35,582 bases of DNA, from contig DMMY01000024.1 in assembly GCA_003452935.1 (NCBI GenBank), forward strand, positions 1-35,582, given 5' to 3'. Below, piece by piece: positions 16,332 through 23,449 of this stretch. The stretch is from Elusimicrobiota bacterium. Its GTDB lineage: Bacteria > Elusimicrobiota > Elusimicrobia > UBA1565 > UBA9628. Every line of letters begins with the position of its first letter. The first letter of the stretch is position 1. The translations under genes were made by a program, and so were the position numbers. Under the pieces are notes generated by a model that saw only the letters and a program-made list of their open reading frames with translations, was not told the DNA's origin and made no database searches.

Positions 16332-16356
16332 GGAACTTTTTTCAGCCTCGATCGTA
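16332..16356 (+). promoter_or_regulatory. ECF-type promoter (GGAAC-N16-CGTA) of the sigma operon
   Basis: GGAAC (16332-16336), 16 bases, then CGTA (16353-16356) matches the general form of promoters read by ECF sigma factors, which often control their own genes. The -10 overlaps the ATG at 16356. If real, the transcript would begin near 16363-16365 and translation might use the in-frame GTG at 16365. Confidence 0.45.
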
Positions 16357-16931
16357 TGCTAGGTGTGAGCCCGGCGCGAAACCAGGAAGTCCTGGAGAAA
16401 TTTGTGGCGGATTACTCGGAAAGGGGCTACCAATTCGCCTTCGGGCTTTGCCGCAACGCCGAGGATGCCAAGGAGTTGGTTCAGGAGGCGTTCTGCCGCG
16501 TTTTTCGCAAATGGAATCAATATGATTCTTCCCAGCCGTTGGAGGCGTGGTTTATAAGCATCCTGAGAAACGTTTATATGGACAGCGTCAAGCGCTATGA
16601 GCGGCGCTGCGTCCTCTCCTTGGACGCGACGCTGGACGAGGACGGCGGCAGCCTCTCTGATTGCTTGGCTGACGCAAACGAAGAAGAGGTCTTGGACCGG
16701 ATTTCCCGGCAGCGGATGGCGGTCGAGGTCCAGAAGGCTCTGCGAGGACTCAAGGTGGAGTACAAGGCGATCTTGACTCTCTATGACGTGGAGGGGCTGA
16801 CTTACGAGCGGATCGCGCAGGTCCTGCAATGTCCCTTGGGCACGGTCCGTTCGCGCATCAGCCGCGCGCGGTCGGCTCTTAAAGAAGCGGTTCTGCGCAT
16901 GGGCAAAGAGGTGAATGGTTATGGAATGTGA
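16356..16931 (+). CDS. ECF-type RNA polymerase sigma factor
   Basis: A 191-residue sigma-70 family protein with only regions 2 and 4. Region 2 (about 12-80) contains YQFAFGLCRNAEDAKELVQE and WFISILRNVYMDSVKRYERR, for core binding and -10 recognition. Region 4 (about 120-178) contains LTLYDVEGLTYERIAQVLQC and the recognition helix PLGTVRSRISRARSALKEAV. The next gene encodes a zinc-binding anti-sigma factor overlapping its end, so activity is probably held in check until an envelope or redox signal. Start: ATG 16356, or GTG 16365 if the overlapping ECF promoter is used; no Shine-Dalgarno is visible for either. Confidence 0.93.
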   Translation: MLGVSPARNQEVLEKFVADYSERGYQFAFGLCRNAEDAKELVQEAFCRVFRKWNQYDSSQPLEAWFISILRNVYMDSVKRYERRCVLSLDATLDEDGGSLSDCLADANEEEVLDRISRQRMAVEVQKALRGLKVEYKAILTLYDVEGLTYERIAQVLQCPLGTVRSRISRARSALKEAVLRMGKEVNGYGM

Positions 16932-17394
16932 GTTCATCCGGAATTTTTTGGAACCTTATGCGGCCGGGCAGGCGTCGGCCCGGGAAGCGGCCTTGGTGGA
17001 GGAGCATGTCAAGGCTTGTCCGGCCTGCGGCCGCGAGTTGGGATGGATCCGGGGACTCAAGGCTTCGCTGCGGGCCGCGCCTCGGCCGGCTATTCCCGAC
17101 GATCTGCGGGCGCAACTCATGCGGCAGGCGCGGTCCATGGCCGGCGCCGCGCGGCGCCCAGCGGCGCGGGAGCCTTGGCGAGCGGCCATCGGCTTCGGTT
17201 TTGCCTCTGCCTTTGCCGCAGCCGCGGCCGTGCTGGCCTTCGGCCATTTCTTCTCGGGCGGGGCCGATGAATTGTCCTTGGACGAGGTTTTGACGGCTCA
17301 CCGCCGCTACGAGCTGACCATGCCGGCCGCGGACCGAGAGGCCATCTACGCGGACTTGGGCCTCGGCGAGGGCAAGGGAGGCGACGATGATTAA
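16921..17394 (+). CDS. Zinc-finger anti-sigma factor, membrane anchored
   Basis: A 157-residue protein. H29-x3-C33-x2-C36 (EEHVKACPACGRE) plus the upstream C3 is the ZAS (zinc anti-sigma) signature, which binds the partner sigma between its two domains. A hydrophobic segment at about 83-107 (AAIGFGFASAFAAAAAVLAF) is a single TM helix, leaving a short periplasmic tail. The ATG at 16921 is preferred because AGAGGTGA ends 6 nt before it; ATG 16915 is also in frame. It overlaps the sigma gene by 11 nt, and the RseB-like gene by 8 nt. It should sequester the sigma and release it on a periplasmic signal. Confidence 0.88.
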   Translation: MECEFIRNFLEPYAAGQASAREAALVEEHVKACPACGRELGWIRGLKASLRAAPRPAIPDDLRAQLMRQARSMAGAARRPAAREPWRAAIGFGFASAFAAAAAVLAFGHFFSGGADELSLDEVLTAHRRYELTMPAADREAIYADLGLGEGKGGDDD

Positions 17395-18391
17395 CCGGCT
17401 TTTGTGGCTGACGCTGGCCGTTTGGCCCGCGCGCGCGGGGCAGCCCGAGGCCCTGGACGTTCTGCGCCAAAGCCTCGATGCCCCGGATGCTCCCTATTCG
17501 GCCGAGCTCGAGGTGGAGCGACGGGAAGGGCCGCACGGCGACGCCCGGCGGCTGCGCATGAAGACGCGCTTTTCCCCTCCCGGATCTTACAGGCGTGAGT
17601 TTCTCGACGCCTCCGGAAAGGCGGTCCGGCTTCTGGTGCAGGATGGCAAGACCGAGTGGATTTACGATCCCGCCAAGCGCAAGGCCTGGCAGGGAGAGCC
17701 TTGCGACCCCCTCTACAAACGCTTCGGCCCGGACGAGGAAGTCGACCGTCTGGACGAGAATTACGACGTTGCCATTTCCACGGGCGGTCGGGTCGCGGGG
17801 CGTCCGGTCTGGCTTTTGGAACTGCGTTCGCGGCGCGGCAGCGCCCTGGCCCGCAGGCTTTGGGTGGATCGCGAAAACTTCCTGGTTCTGCGCAGCGAGG
17901 CTTACCGTTCGGACGGGTCCTTGGCCGAGGCCCTTCGGGTGACGAAGCTGGGCCTGGGAAAGGCCCAGGACTCCGGTCTGTTCCGCTTCTCCCCCCCGGC
18001 CGGGACCGTTGTGGTCCGGCGCGAGGAGCCGGATTATCTGGCCCTTGACGAGGCCAAGTCTTCGGGGGTGGAGCCGCGGCTTCCGTCCTGGCTGCCTTCA
18101 GGCTTCGTGTTCGAGAGCCTCGATGTCATGCGCAGGGGCCGCGGCCATGTAATACATTACCGTTTCTCGGACGGGGTTCAGGTCGTCTCCCTTTTTCAAT
18201 GCCCGCCGCGCGTGCGCTTGGGCCTGGGCAAACGCCGGCATGAGCGCGTCAAGCTTGCTACGGGCAAGGGCACTCTCGCCCGGGCCGCGGAGGGCAACGT
18301 CCTGTCTTGGTCCGCGGCTGGTTGGCGCTTCATCCTGGTCGGTTCACTGGCCGAGAAGACCCTGGAGCGCATGGCCGAATCCGTCAAATGA
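17387..18391 (+). CDS. MucB/RseB-like sigma regulatory protein
   Basis: A 334-residue exported protein with a short signal peptide (MINRLLWLTLAVWPARA). The N-terminal domain (about 20-215) has the LolA-like half-barrel seen in RseB/MucB: repeated strands such as YSAELEVERREG, RLRMKTRFSPPGSYRREFLD, KTEWIYDPAKRKAW and RRLWVDRENFLVLRSEAY. The C-terminal part (LPSWLPSGFVFESLDVMRR to WRFILVGSLAEKTLERMAES) matches the smaller RseB C-terminal domain. In gamma-proteobacteria RseB binds the anti-sigma periplasmic tail, protects it from DegS, and senses mislocalised lipopolysaccharide. The gene order sigma, anti-sigma, RseB supports the same role. GGGAGG precedes its ATG. Confidence 0.82.
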   Translation: MINRLLWLTLAVWPARAGQPEALDVLRQSLDAPDAPYSAELEVERREGPHGDARRLRMKTRFSPPGSYRREFLDASGKAVRLLVQDGKTEWIYDPAKRKAWQGEPCDPLYKRFGPDEEVDRLDENYDVAISTGGRVAGRPVWLLELRSRRGSALARRLWVDRENFLVLRSEAYRSDGSLAEALRVTKLGLGKAQDSGLFRFSPPAGTVVVRREEPDYLALDEAKSSGVEPRLPSWLPSGFVFESLDVMRRGRGHVIHYRFSDGVQVVSLFQCPPRVRLGLGKRRHERVKLATGKGTLARAAEGNVLSWSAAGWRFILVGSLAEKTLERMAESVK

Positions 18392-19113
18392 GCGTTGAGA
18401 AGACCTCCGGCGCGGCCGTGTACGCGCCCGCGCTCCCGCAACGGGGACTCTTGCGGGACATCCATCCCGCGGAGCGTCCGCGCGAGAAGCTGGCGCGCCG
18501 CGGCCCGCAGCCCTTGAGCGATCAGGAACTCCTCGCCCTGGTCCTGCGCAGCGGCTGCGCGGGCCGCGGCGTCATGGACCTGGCCGCGATCGTGATGGAG
18601 GGCTTCCCCGAGGGTCTCGCCGGCGCGCAATTTTCCGCGCTGCGGCGCATCAAGGGCATGGGAGTAAGCCGCGCCGCGGCCGTGGTCGCGGCTTTCGAAT
18701 TGGGCCGGCGCTGGGCAGGCCGGCAAGAGCTTCGCCCCGTGCTCGACAGCCCGGGCCGGGTGATCGAGGCCGTGCCCGCCGCGGTGCGCGATGGCCGCAA
18801 GGAGCACTTGCTGGCCTTCTATCTCAACGCCCGCAGCCAGCTTCTGGCCCAGGAGACGGTCTCCATCGGCACGCTCTCGGCCAGCCTGGTGCATCCCCGC
18901 GAGGTGTTTTCTCCGGCCGTGGCCCATTCGGCCGCCGCGGTCATCGTGGTGCATAACCATCCCTCCGGAGACTGCTCTCCCTCGGCCGACGACCGTGACA
19001 CCACCCGCCGCCTGGTCCGGGCCGGCGAAATCCTGGGCATACCGCTGATGGATCATGTCATCGTGGCCGGCCCGGGCTTCTACAGCTTCCGCGAGCACGG
19101 GTTGCTGGGTTAA
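18388..19113 (+). CDS. radC: RadC/MPN-domain family protein
   Basis: A 241-residue protein with a helix-hairpin-helix-like N-terminal region (EKLARRGPQPLSDQELLALV, FSALRRIKGMGVSRAAAVVA). A JAB1/MPN metal-binding motif follows, HNHPSGDCSPSADD (H189, H191, D202). The start is the ATG at 18388, overlapping the RseB-like stop as ATGA; an in-frame extension to 18307 lies within that gene. The family was named after a supposed DNA repair role, but its biochemical function is unsettled. The coupling to an ECF/anti-sigma/RseB operon suggests stress-linked expression here. Confidence 0.93.
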   Translation: MSVEKTSGAAVYAPALPQRGLLRDIHPAERPREKLARRGPQPLSDQELLALVLRSGCAGRGVMDLAAIVMEGFPEGLAGAQFSALRRIKGMGVSRAAAVVAAFELGRRWAGRQELRPVLDSPGRVIEAVPAAVRDGRKEHLLAFYLNARSQLLAQETVSIGTLSASLVHPREVFSPAVAHSAAAVIVVHNHPSGDCSPSADDRDTTRRLVRAGEILGIPLMDHVIVAGPGFYSFREHGLLG

Positions 19114-19143
19114 GCTTCCCAATTTTTTGTACCTTTTCTCTTG

Positions 19144-19995
19144 ATGCTCCCCGCCAGGCGGACGTTGGCGCGCGTGCTCTCGCGGCTGCTGCTGGCCGGG
19201 CTTTTCGCCTGGGCCGGCTGGCGGCTGGCCATCGTCGCCCGGGACGCCTATGATTATCACGGCGGCCGCTTCTTCGACGAGACCGGCCGCTACGGCCGCG
19301 CGGTCCCGGCTTTGGAGCGCTCGCTGAGGCGGCGGCCGGCTGATCCGCGCGCCTGCCGAACGCATTTGCGGCTGGGACGCATCTATGCGCGCCGCTTCGA
19401 AAGGTGCCTCGAAGCCAGACGCCATTTCGAGTCCGCGGCTCGAGAGTTTCCCGACGACAAGGTCTGCGCGCTTGAGGCCAGGACCGAGATCATCAACTGC
19501 CCGGATTTCTTTCCCTTGGAGCGCGGCCGCGCCTGGGTTTACGGAGACACGGCCAGCGGCGGCCGCAACATGCGCTTGGAGGTCGAAGGTCTAGTCTCCA
19601 AAGAGGGACAGCCCTTGCTGCAAAATTCGCTTTTCGCCGGCAACAAGCGCATCAGCGTCTTCAGAAAGCAATACGTCAAGAAGGATTGGGCTGTTTGGGA
19701 GTTGGACGCCGGACGCGAGACCGCGGTCCTGCGCTACCCCTTCCGCGCGGGCAACTCCTGGAGCGTCGCCCGAGGCCAGAAGGAAACCTTATCCTACAGC
19801 ATCGAGGCTGATGACGTGGAGGTCAAGACCAAGGCCGGGACTTTTTTTGGATGCATCAAGGTGCGCGAGCTCGACTCTCGCGTGCGCCGCGCCTGGAAAT
19901 ACGACTACTACGCTCCCGGCGTGGGCCGGGTCAAGACCACGGTCGGCGCGCCCGGCGTCGAGAGCCCTAATACCGAGCTCATCACATATAGATAG
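19144..19995 (+). CDS. Membrane-anchored protein with helical repeat and beta domain, unknown function
   Basis: A 283-residue protein from ATG 19144 (a TTG one codon earlier is also open). One TM helix at about 12-32 (VLSRLLLAGLFAWAGWRLAI) anchors it. Residues about 45-115 look like tetratricopeptide repeats (YGRAVPALERSLRRRPADPR, CLEARRHFESAAREFPDDK). The C-terminal half (about 125-283) is beta-rich with blocks KAGTFFGCIKVRELD and KYDYYAPGVGRVKTTVG. These resemble the domain in exported proteins ending in a YYAPGVGxVK motif. No name is assigned. It follows RadC by 30 nt on the same strand and may belong to the stress operon. Its stop codon is within a triplicated 7-mer. Confidence 0.7.
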   Translation: MLPARRTLARVLSRLLLAGLFAWAGWRLAIVARDAYDYHGGRFFDETGRYGRAVPALERSLRRRPADPRACRTHLRLGRIYARRFERCLEARRHFESAAREFPDDKVCALEARTEIINCPDFFPLERGRAWVYGDTASGGRNMRLEVEGLVSKEGQPLLQNSLFAGNKRISVFRKQYVKKDWAVWELDAGRETAVLRYPFRAGNSWSVARGQKETLSYSIEADDVEVKTKAGTFFGCIKVRELDSRVRRAWKYDYYAPGVGRVKTTVGAPGVESPNTELITYR

Positions 19996-20012
19996 CAGAT
20001 AGCAGGATAGCA
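19991..20012 (+). repeat. Three tandem copies of GATAGCA
   Basis: GATAGCA occurs at 19991-19997, 19998-20004 and 20006-20012, directly before repeat element B3. The TAG stop of the preceding gene (19993-19995) lies in the first copy. Confidence 0.6.
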
Positions 20013-20117
20013 GTGCCAGACGTGAACTTCGTGAACTTTTTTAACGTGCATGGAATTCGTGTTCAGAGGCAACTGTCTGATTCTTCGAACTTAGTTCCGG
20101 AAGTTCACGTCTGGCAC
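20013..20117. repeat. Element B3 with 25-bp inverted arms of repeat family B
   Basis: The left arm (20013-20037) and right arm (20093-20117) are inverted copies of the B unit, identical over the outer 18 bases (GTGCCAGACGTGAACTTC). The 55-base interior has no ORF. The whole element is 105 bp, resembling a paired REP-like or miniature inverted-repeat element. The right arm may supply the -35 (CTGGCA) of the downstream nuclease gene. Confidence 0.75.
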
Positions 20118-20139
20118 CTTCCAGGTTAATTGGTAGAAT
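20111..20139 (+). promoter_or_regulatory. Promoter of nuclease gene, -35 inside repeat B3
   Basis: CTGGCA (20111-20116), 17-nt spacer, TAGAAT (20134-20139), then 8 bases to ATG 20148. The -10 matches five of six positions and the -35 four of six. The spacing implies a leaderless or near-leaderless transcript. Confidence 0.45.
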
Positions 20140-20147
20140 ATCCGGGC

Positions 20148-21293
20148 ATGTTTGCATTGCCTCGGCCGCTTTCCCATTCCTCCATCACCATGTACCGGGA
20201 GTGTCCTCTTCGCTACAAGCTCAAGTACGTGGACAATATCCCGGAGAAGCCGAAGCATTTCTTTTCCTTCGGACAGAGCATGCACAAGGCGCTGGAGCTT
20301 TTCTACGCGGTCAAGGCCTTGCCTGCCCCGTCCTGCGACGAGCTCCTGCGCGGTTACCAGGAGAGCTGGATATCGGTCGGCTACCGCGATCAAGTCCAGG
20401 AGCAGGAGTATTTCCAGGAGGGCAAGGATATTCTCCGGGAGTACCATCGCCGGCATGCCCCGGATTTCCGGATTCCGTTCTCCGTGGAATATGATTTTCA
20501 TATGGAGGTCGACGGGGTTCCGGTCACCGGCAAGGTGGACCGCATCGATCGCCTCGAGGACGGCCGTCTGGCCGTGCTCGATTACAAGACCGGCAAGGCG
20601 CTGGCCGCGGCCCGCATCCAGGAAGACGCGCAGCTCACCATGTACCAGCTGGCCTGCGAGTCCTTGCTTCAGGCCGAGGTCGGCCGCCTGACTTTCTATC
20701 ACCTGCCCTCCCACAAGGAGCATTCGGTGGAGCGGCGGCCGCAGGACAAGGTCGAGGAACTGCGCCGGCGCATCGTGGAGACGGCGGAAGGCATCACGGC
20801 GCGCCGTTTCGACCCCCAGCCCGCGGAGAAGTCCTGCAAGTGGTGCGACTTCAAGGCCTACTGCCCTATCTTCGGCAACGCCTCGCCGGGGGCTGCTCCG
20901 GCCGCCGCGTCAGGGGCCGAGGACGAACTCGCGGCCCTCATCGACCGCTACGGAGAACTGCGCCAGCGTCAGGCCGAGGTGGAAAGCGAGACGGCCCGGG
21001 TCAAGGAGGCCATCCTCGCGATCCTAAGGAGCAAGGGTTATGTCCGCGCTTTCGGCGCGCGCTACGAGATACTGCGCAGCGGGAGCGATAAATGGGATTT
21101 CCCGGAGCACAACAAGAAGAAGGTCCTGCATGCGCTCAAGTCCGCGGGCCTCTATGAGCGGATACTGGCGCCTTCGGCGCCCCTTATACAGAAGCTCCTT
21201 AACGACCCCGGCACGGAGCCGGATCTGCGCGCCGCCTTGCGCGAGCTCGGCTCCCGGGTCGAGGCCTCGGAGCTCAAGGTGACGCCGCTGTGA
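20148..21293 (+). CDS. PD-(D/E)XK nuclease family protein with 4Fe-4S Cys set (Cas4/AddB-like)
   Basis: A 381-residue RecB-family nuclease. Motifs GKVDRID and VLDYKTGK carry the catalytic Asp and D-x-K residues. Four Cys, C19 (YRECPLRYKLKYV) and C230-x2-C233-x5-C239 (CKWCDFKAYC), match the iron-sulfur staple of AddB and Cas4. The N-terminal SHSSITMYRECPLRYKLKY is the usual opening of stand-alone family members. Residues about 255-381 add a helical region and a DKWDFPEHNKKKVLHAL segment. ATG 20148 is chosen over an upstream TTG. There is no cas gene or helicase nearby, so it is probably a housekeeping or accessory nuclease. Its TGA overlaps the GTG of the next gene (GTGA). Confidence 0.87.
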   Translation: MFALPRPLSHSSITMYRECPLRYKLKYVDNIPEKPKHFFSFGQSMHKALELFYAVKALPAPSCDELLRGYQESWISVGYRDQVQEQEYFQEGKDILREYHRRHAPDFRIPFSVEYDFHMEVDGVPVTGKVDRIDRLEDGRLAVLDYKTGKALAAARIQEDAQLTMYQLACESLLQAEVGRLTFYHLPSHKEHSVERRPQDKVEELRRRIVETAEGITARRFDPQPAEKSCKWCDFKAYCPIFGNASPGAAPAAASGAEDELAALIDRYGELRQRQAEVESETARVKEAILAILRSKGYVRAFGARYEILRSGSDKWDFPEHNKKKVLHALKSAGLYERILAPSAPLIQKLLNDPGTEPDLRAALRELGSRVEASELKVTPL

Positions 21294-22753
21294 TCCGGGA
21301 AGTCGTCGTCGCCCTGGATCAGGGCAGCTCCAATTCCCGGGCCCTGGCCATGGACTGTCGCGGCAAGGTCGTGGCGCGGTCCCAATATCCGGTGCGGACC
21401 TTTTATCCCAAGGCCGGCTGGGCCGAGCACGACGCCTTGGAGATCGCCCGGACCCAGGAGCGCGCCTTGGACGACGTCCTTGCCCGGCTGCCCCGCTCTT
21501 GCGAGGTCCTGGCCCTCGGCATCTCCTCGCAGCGTTCCACGGTCGTTTTCTGGGACCGCAAGACCGGCAAGCCGGCGGCCCGGGCGCCGAGCTGGCAGGA
21601 CGGACGGGCCGCGAGCGTGGTGGCGCCCATGCAGGGGCGGCAGGCTGAGGCGCATGAACGCACGGGACTTTATCTGACGCCGTACTATTCCGCGCCCAAG
21701 ATCAGGTGGTTCCTGGACAATGAGCCAGCGGTCCGGCGGCTCGCGCAGGAAGATCGGCTCCTGGCCGCGCCGGTATCGACCTTTTTGGTCTGGCGCCTGA
21801 CCCGAGGCGAGGTTTTCGCCGTCGATCCGTCCCTGGCTCAGCGGATGATGCTCTTTAACCTGCGTTCCATGGATTGGGACCCGGACATGCTCTCGCTGTT
21901 TGGGATTCCGCGTTCGATTTTACCCAGCATATTCTCATCCGCGGGCGACTGGGGTTCTGTCCAGCGCGGCGGCCGCAAGCTCCCCATACGCGCCTGTCTC
22001 GGCGACCAACAGGCCGCGACGGTCGGCCTCGGGGGCATAGAGGCCGGCGCGTCCGTCGCCAATTATGGAACCGGCGCCTTCTTCCTGCACAATACCGGAG
22101 AATCCCAGCATCGCGTTCCCGGTCTTTTGACGTCGATAGCCTGGAAGCTGCAAGACCGGCCCGCCGTCTTTCTGCAGGAGGGAACGGTGCATGCCGCCGG
22201 CGCCTCTTTCGAATGGCTGCGTCAAAACCTGGGCCTGCTCAAGAAAAATTCCGACATCGATCGTCTCTGCCGCCTTTCGCGCCAGCGGGTCCTGGCTTTG
22301 ATCGCCATCGGCGGCCTGGGCGCGCCGCGCTGGGATTACCGGACCAAGACCGGGTTCTTCGGGCTGACCTCACAGACCCGGGCTGCGGACATGGTCCGCG
22401 GCGTGACCGAGGGCATCGCTTTCCTGGTCGCCGACATCGTCTCGGCGCTGCGCGCGGCGGGCATCGAGCCCGGCCGAGTCCGGGCCTCGGGAGGGCTCTC
22501 CCGGATTTCGTATCTGCTGCAGTTCCAGGCCGATATCCTGGGCCTGGAGATCGAGCGCTGCGGCGAGGCCGAGGTCACGGCCCTGGGCGCCGCGTCATTG
22601 GCGGCCGAGGCCGCGGGCGCGCCGTGGGCGCCGCGTCTGCGTCAGGCCAAGGCCGACCGCATCTTCAAGCCGACCCTGGGCCGCGACGAAGCGCGCGCCC
22701 TGCTGGACACCTGGTCCGCCTTCGTCCGCATGGGGTCAGGTCTTGATATTTGA
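21290..22753 (+). CDS. FGGY-family carbohydrate kinase, glycerol kinase-like
   Basis: A 487-residue kinase starting with GTG, overlapping the previous stop by 4 nt. VALDQGSSNSRALAMD (residues 7-22) is the N-terminal phosphate-binding block, GWAEHD (43-48) and GDQQAATVGLG (catalytic-type D239) match glycerol kinase, and NYGTGAFFLHNTG is the second phosphate block. In glycerol kinase the substrate pair is Arg-Glu (R83/E84 in E. coli); here the equivalent reads SQRST, that is R82 followed by Ser83. The substrate may therefore not be glycerol. The last residues (MGSGLDI) and the stop come from repeat A2, so the natural C-terminus may have been replaced. Confidence 0.88.
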   Translation: MIREVVVALDQGSSNSRALAMDCRGKVVARSQYPVRTFYPKAGWAEHDALEIARTQERALDDVLARLPRSCEVLALGISSQRSTVVFWDRKTGKPAARAPSWQDGRAASVVAPMQGRQAEAHERTGLYLTPYYSAPKIRWFLDNEPAVRRLAQEDRLLAAPVSTFLVWRLTRGEVFAVDPSLAQRMMLFNLRSMDWDPDMLSLFGIPRSILPSIFSSAGDWGSVQRGGRKLPIRACLGDQQAATVGLGGIEAGASVANYGTGAFFLHNTGESQHRVPGLLTSIAWKLQDRPAVFLQEGTVHAAGASFEWLRQNLGLLKKNSDIDRLCRLSRQRVLALIAIGGLGAPRWDYRTKTGFFGLTSQTRAADMVRGVTEGIAFLVADIVSALRAAGIEPGRVRASGGLSRISYLLQFQADILGLEIERCGEAEVTALGAASLAAEAAGAPWAPRLRQAKADRIFKPTLGRDEARALLDTWSAFVRMGSGLDI

Positions 22754-22761
22754 CATTTGAC
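22732..22761 (-). repeat. Interspersed repeat family A, copy A2 (inverted)
   Basis: An exact reverse complement of the 30-nt A1 sequence (5130-5159). It lies at the junction of two convergent genes and provides the final codons and stop of both: the FGGY kinase (ending SGLDI) and the HAD phosphatase (ending CQMSNIKT). Confidence 0.88.
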
Positions 22762-23449
22762 ATAAGCTCAAGCCCGACACCGCTTGCAGCAATCCGGAAA
22801 ATCCGCGAACTTCCAAATCCGCTCCGCCCAGGTTCTGCTCGTCATTGAAGCCGGTTCGCAGGCCAACGCAAAACATTCCAGCCGCGCGGGCGGCGCGCAC
22901 TCCGATGGCCGAATCCTCGACGGCCAGGCAGCGATTCGGGGGTATCCCCAGTTTTGTCGCGGCCAATAGATATAGGTCCGGCGCGGGCTTTGTGCGGCCG
23001 GGCGCATCATCGCCGGTTACCACCGCGGCAAAGATCCGGCGCAGATGGAATCGGTCTAGAACCATGGCCACCCAGGAAGCGGGAGACGAAGAAGCCAGGG
23101 CCAGAGGAAGCCGGCGCCGCCTATAGCTCGACAAGAATTCGCGCAGGCCGGGGGTTAATGTCACTTTCCGGCCATAAATCTGCCGGGCCAGGACCTCGCA
23201 GCGTCTTAAGAAATCGGCTTTCCCGAGCTTAAGACCGTATGCGCGAACCAGCCTATGATAGAGGTCAACGACGCTGAGGCCCACGACATGGCGATGATCC
23301 TCCGGTCCCCAGCGGCCGATGAGCCGGCTTAAAAACGGGCCTTCGGCCCGCAGCCATTGGTGCTCGCTGTCCACCATGACTCCGTCCATGTCCAGGATGA
23401 CGGCCTCGAAAGGGAGCCGCTCCCTAGACGCCCGCTTACGCGGCTTCAT
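22736..23449 (-). CDS. HAD-superfamily phosphatase (beta-phosphoglucomutase/GPH-like)
   Basis: A 237-residue HAD subfamily IA hydrolase. Motif I is ILDMDGVMVDSE (nucleophile D20, acid D22), motif II is ALASSS, motif III is the Lys in RTKPAPDLYLLAATKLG, and motif IV is CLAVEDSAIGVRAARAAGM. The helical cap lies between about 30 and 90. It dephosphorylates or isomerises a small sugar-phosphate type substrate. The start is the ATG complementary to 23447-23449, overlapping the exporter's stop by 14 nt; a longer frame to 23830 is only the antisense frame of the exporter's ATPase. The C-terminal MSNIKT is encoded by repeat A2. Confidence 0.88.
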   Translation of the reverse strand: MKPRKRASRERLPFEAVILDMDGVMVDSEHQWLRAEGPFLSRLIGRWGPEDHRHVVGLSVVDLYHRLVRAYGLKLGKADFLRRCEVLARQIYGRKVTLTPGLREFLSSYRRRRLPLALASSSPASWVAMVLDRFHLRRIFAAVVTGDDAPGRTKPAPDLYLLAATKLGIPPNRCLAVEDSAIGVRAARAAGMFCVGLRTGFNDEQNLGGADLEVRGFSGLLQAVSGLSLCQMSNIKT

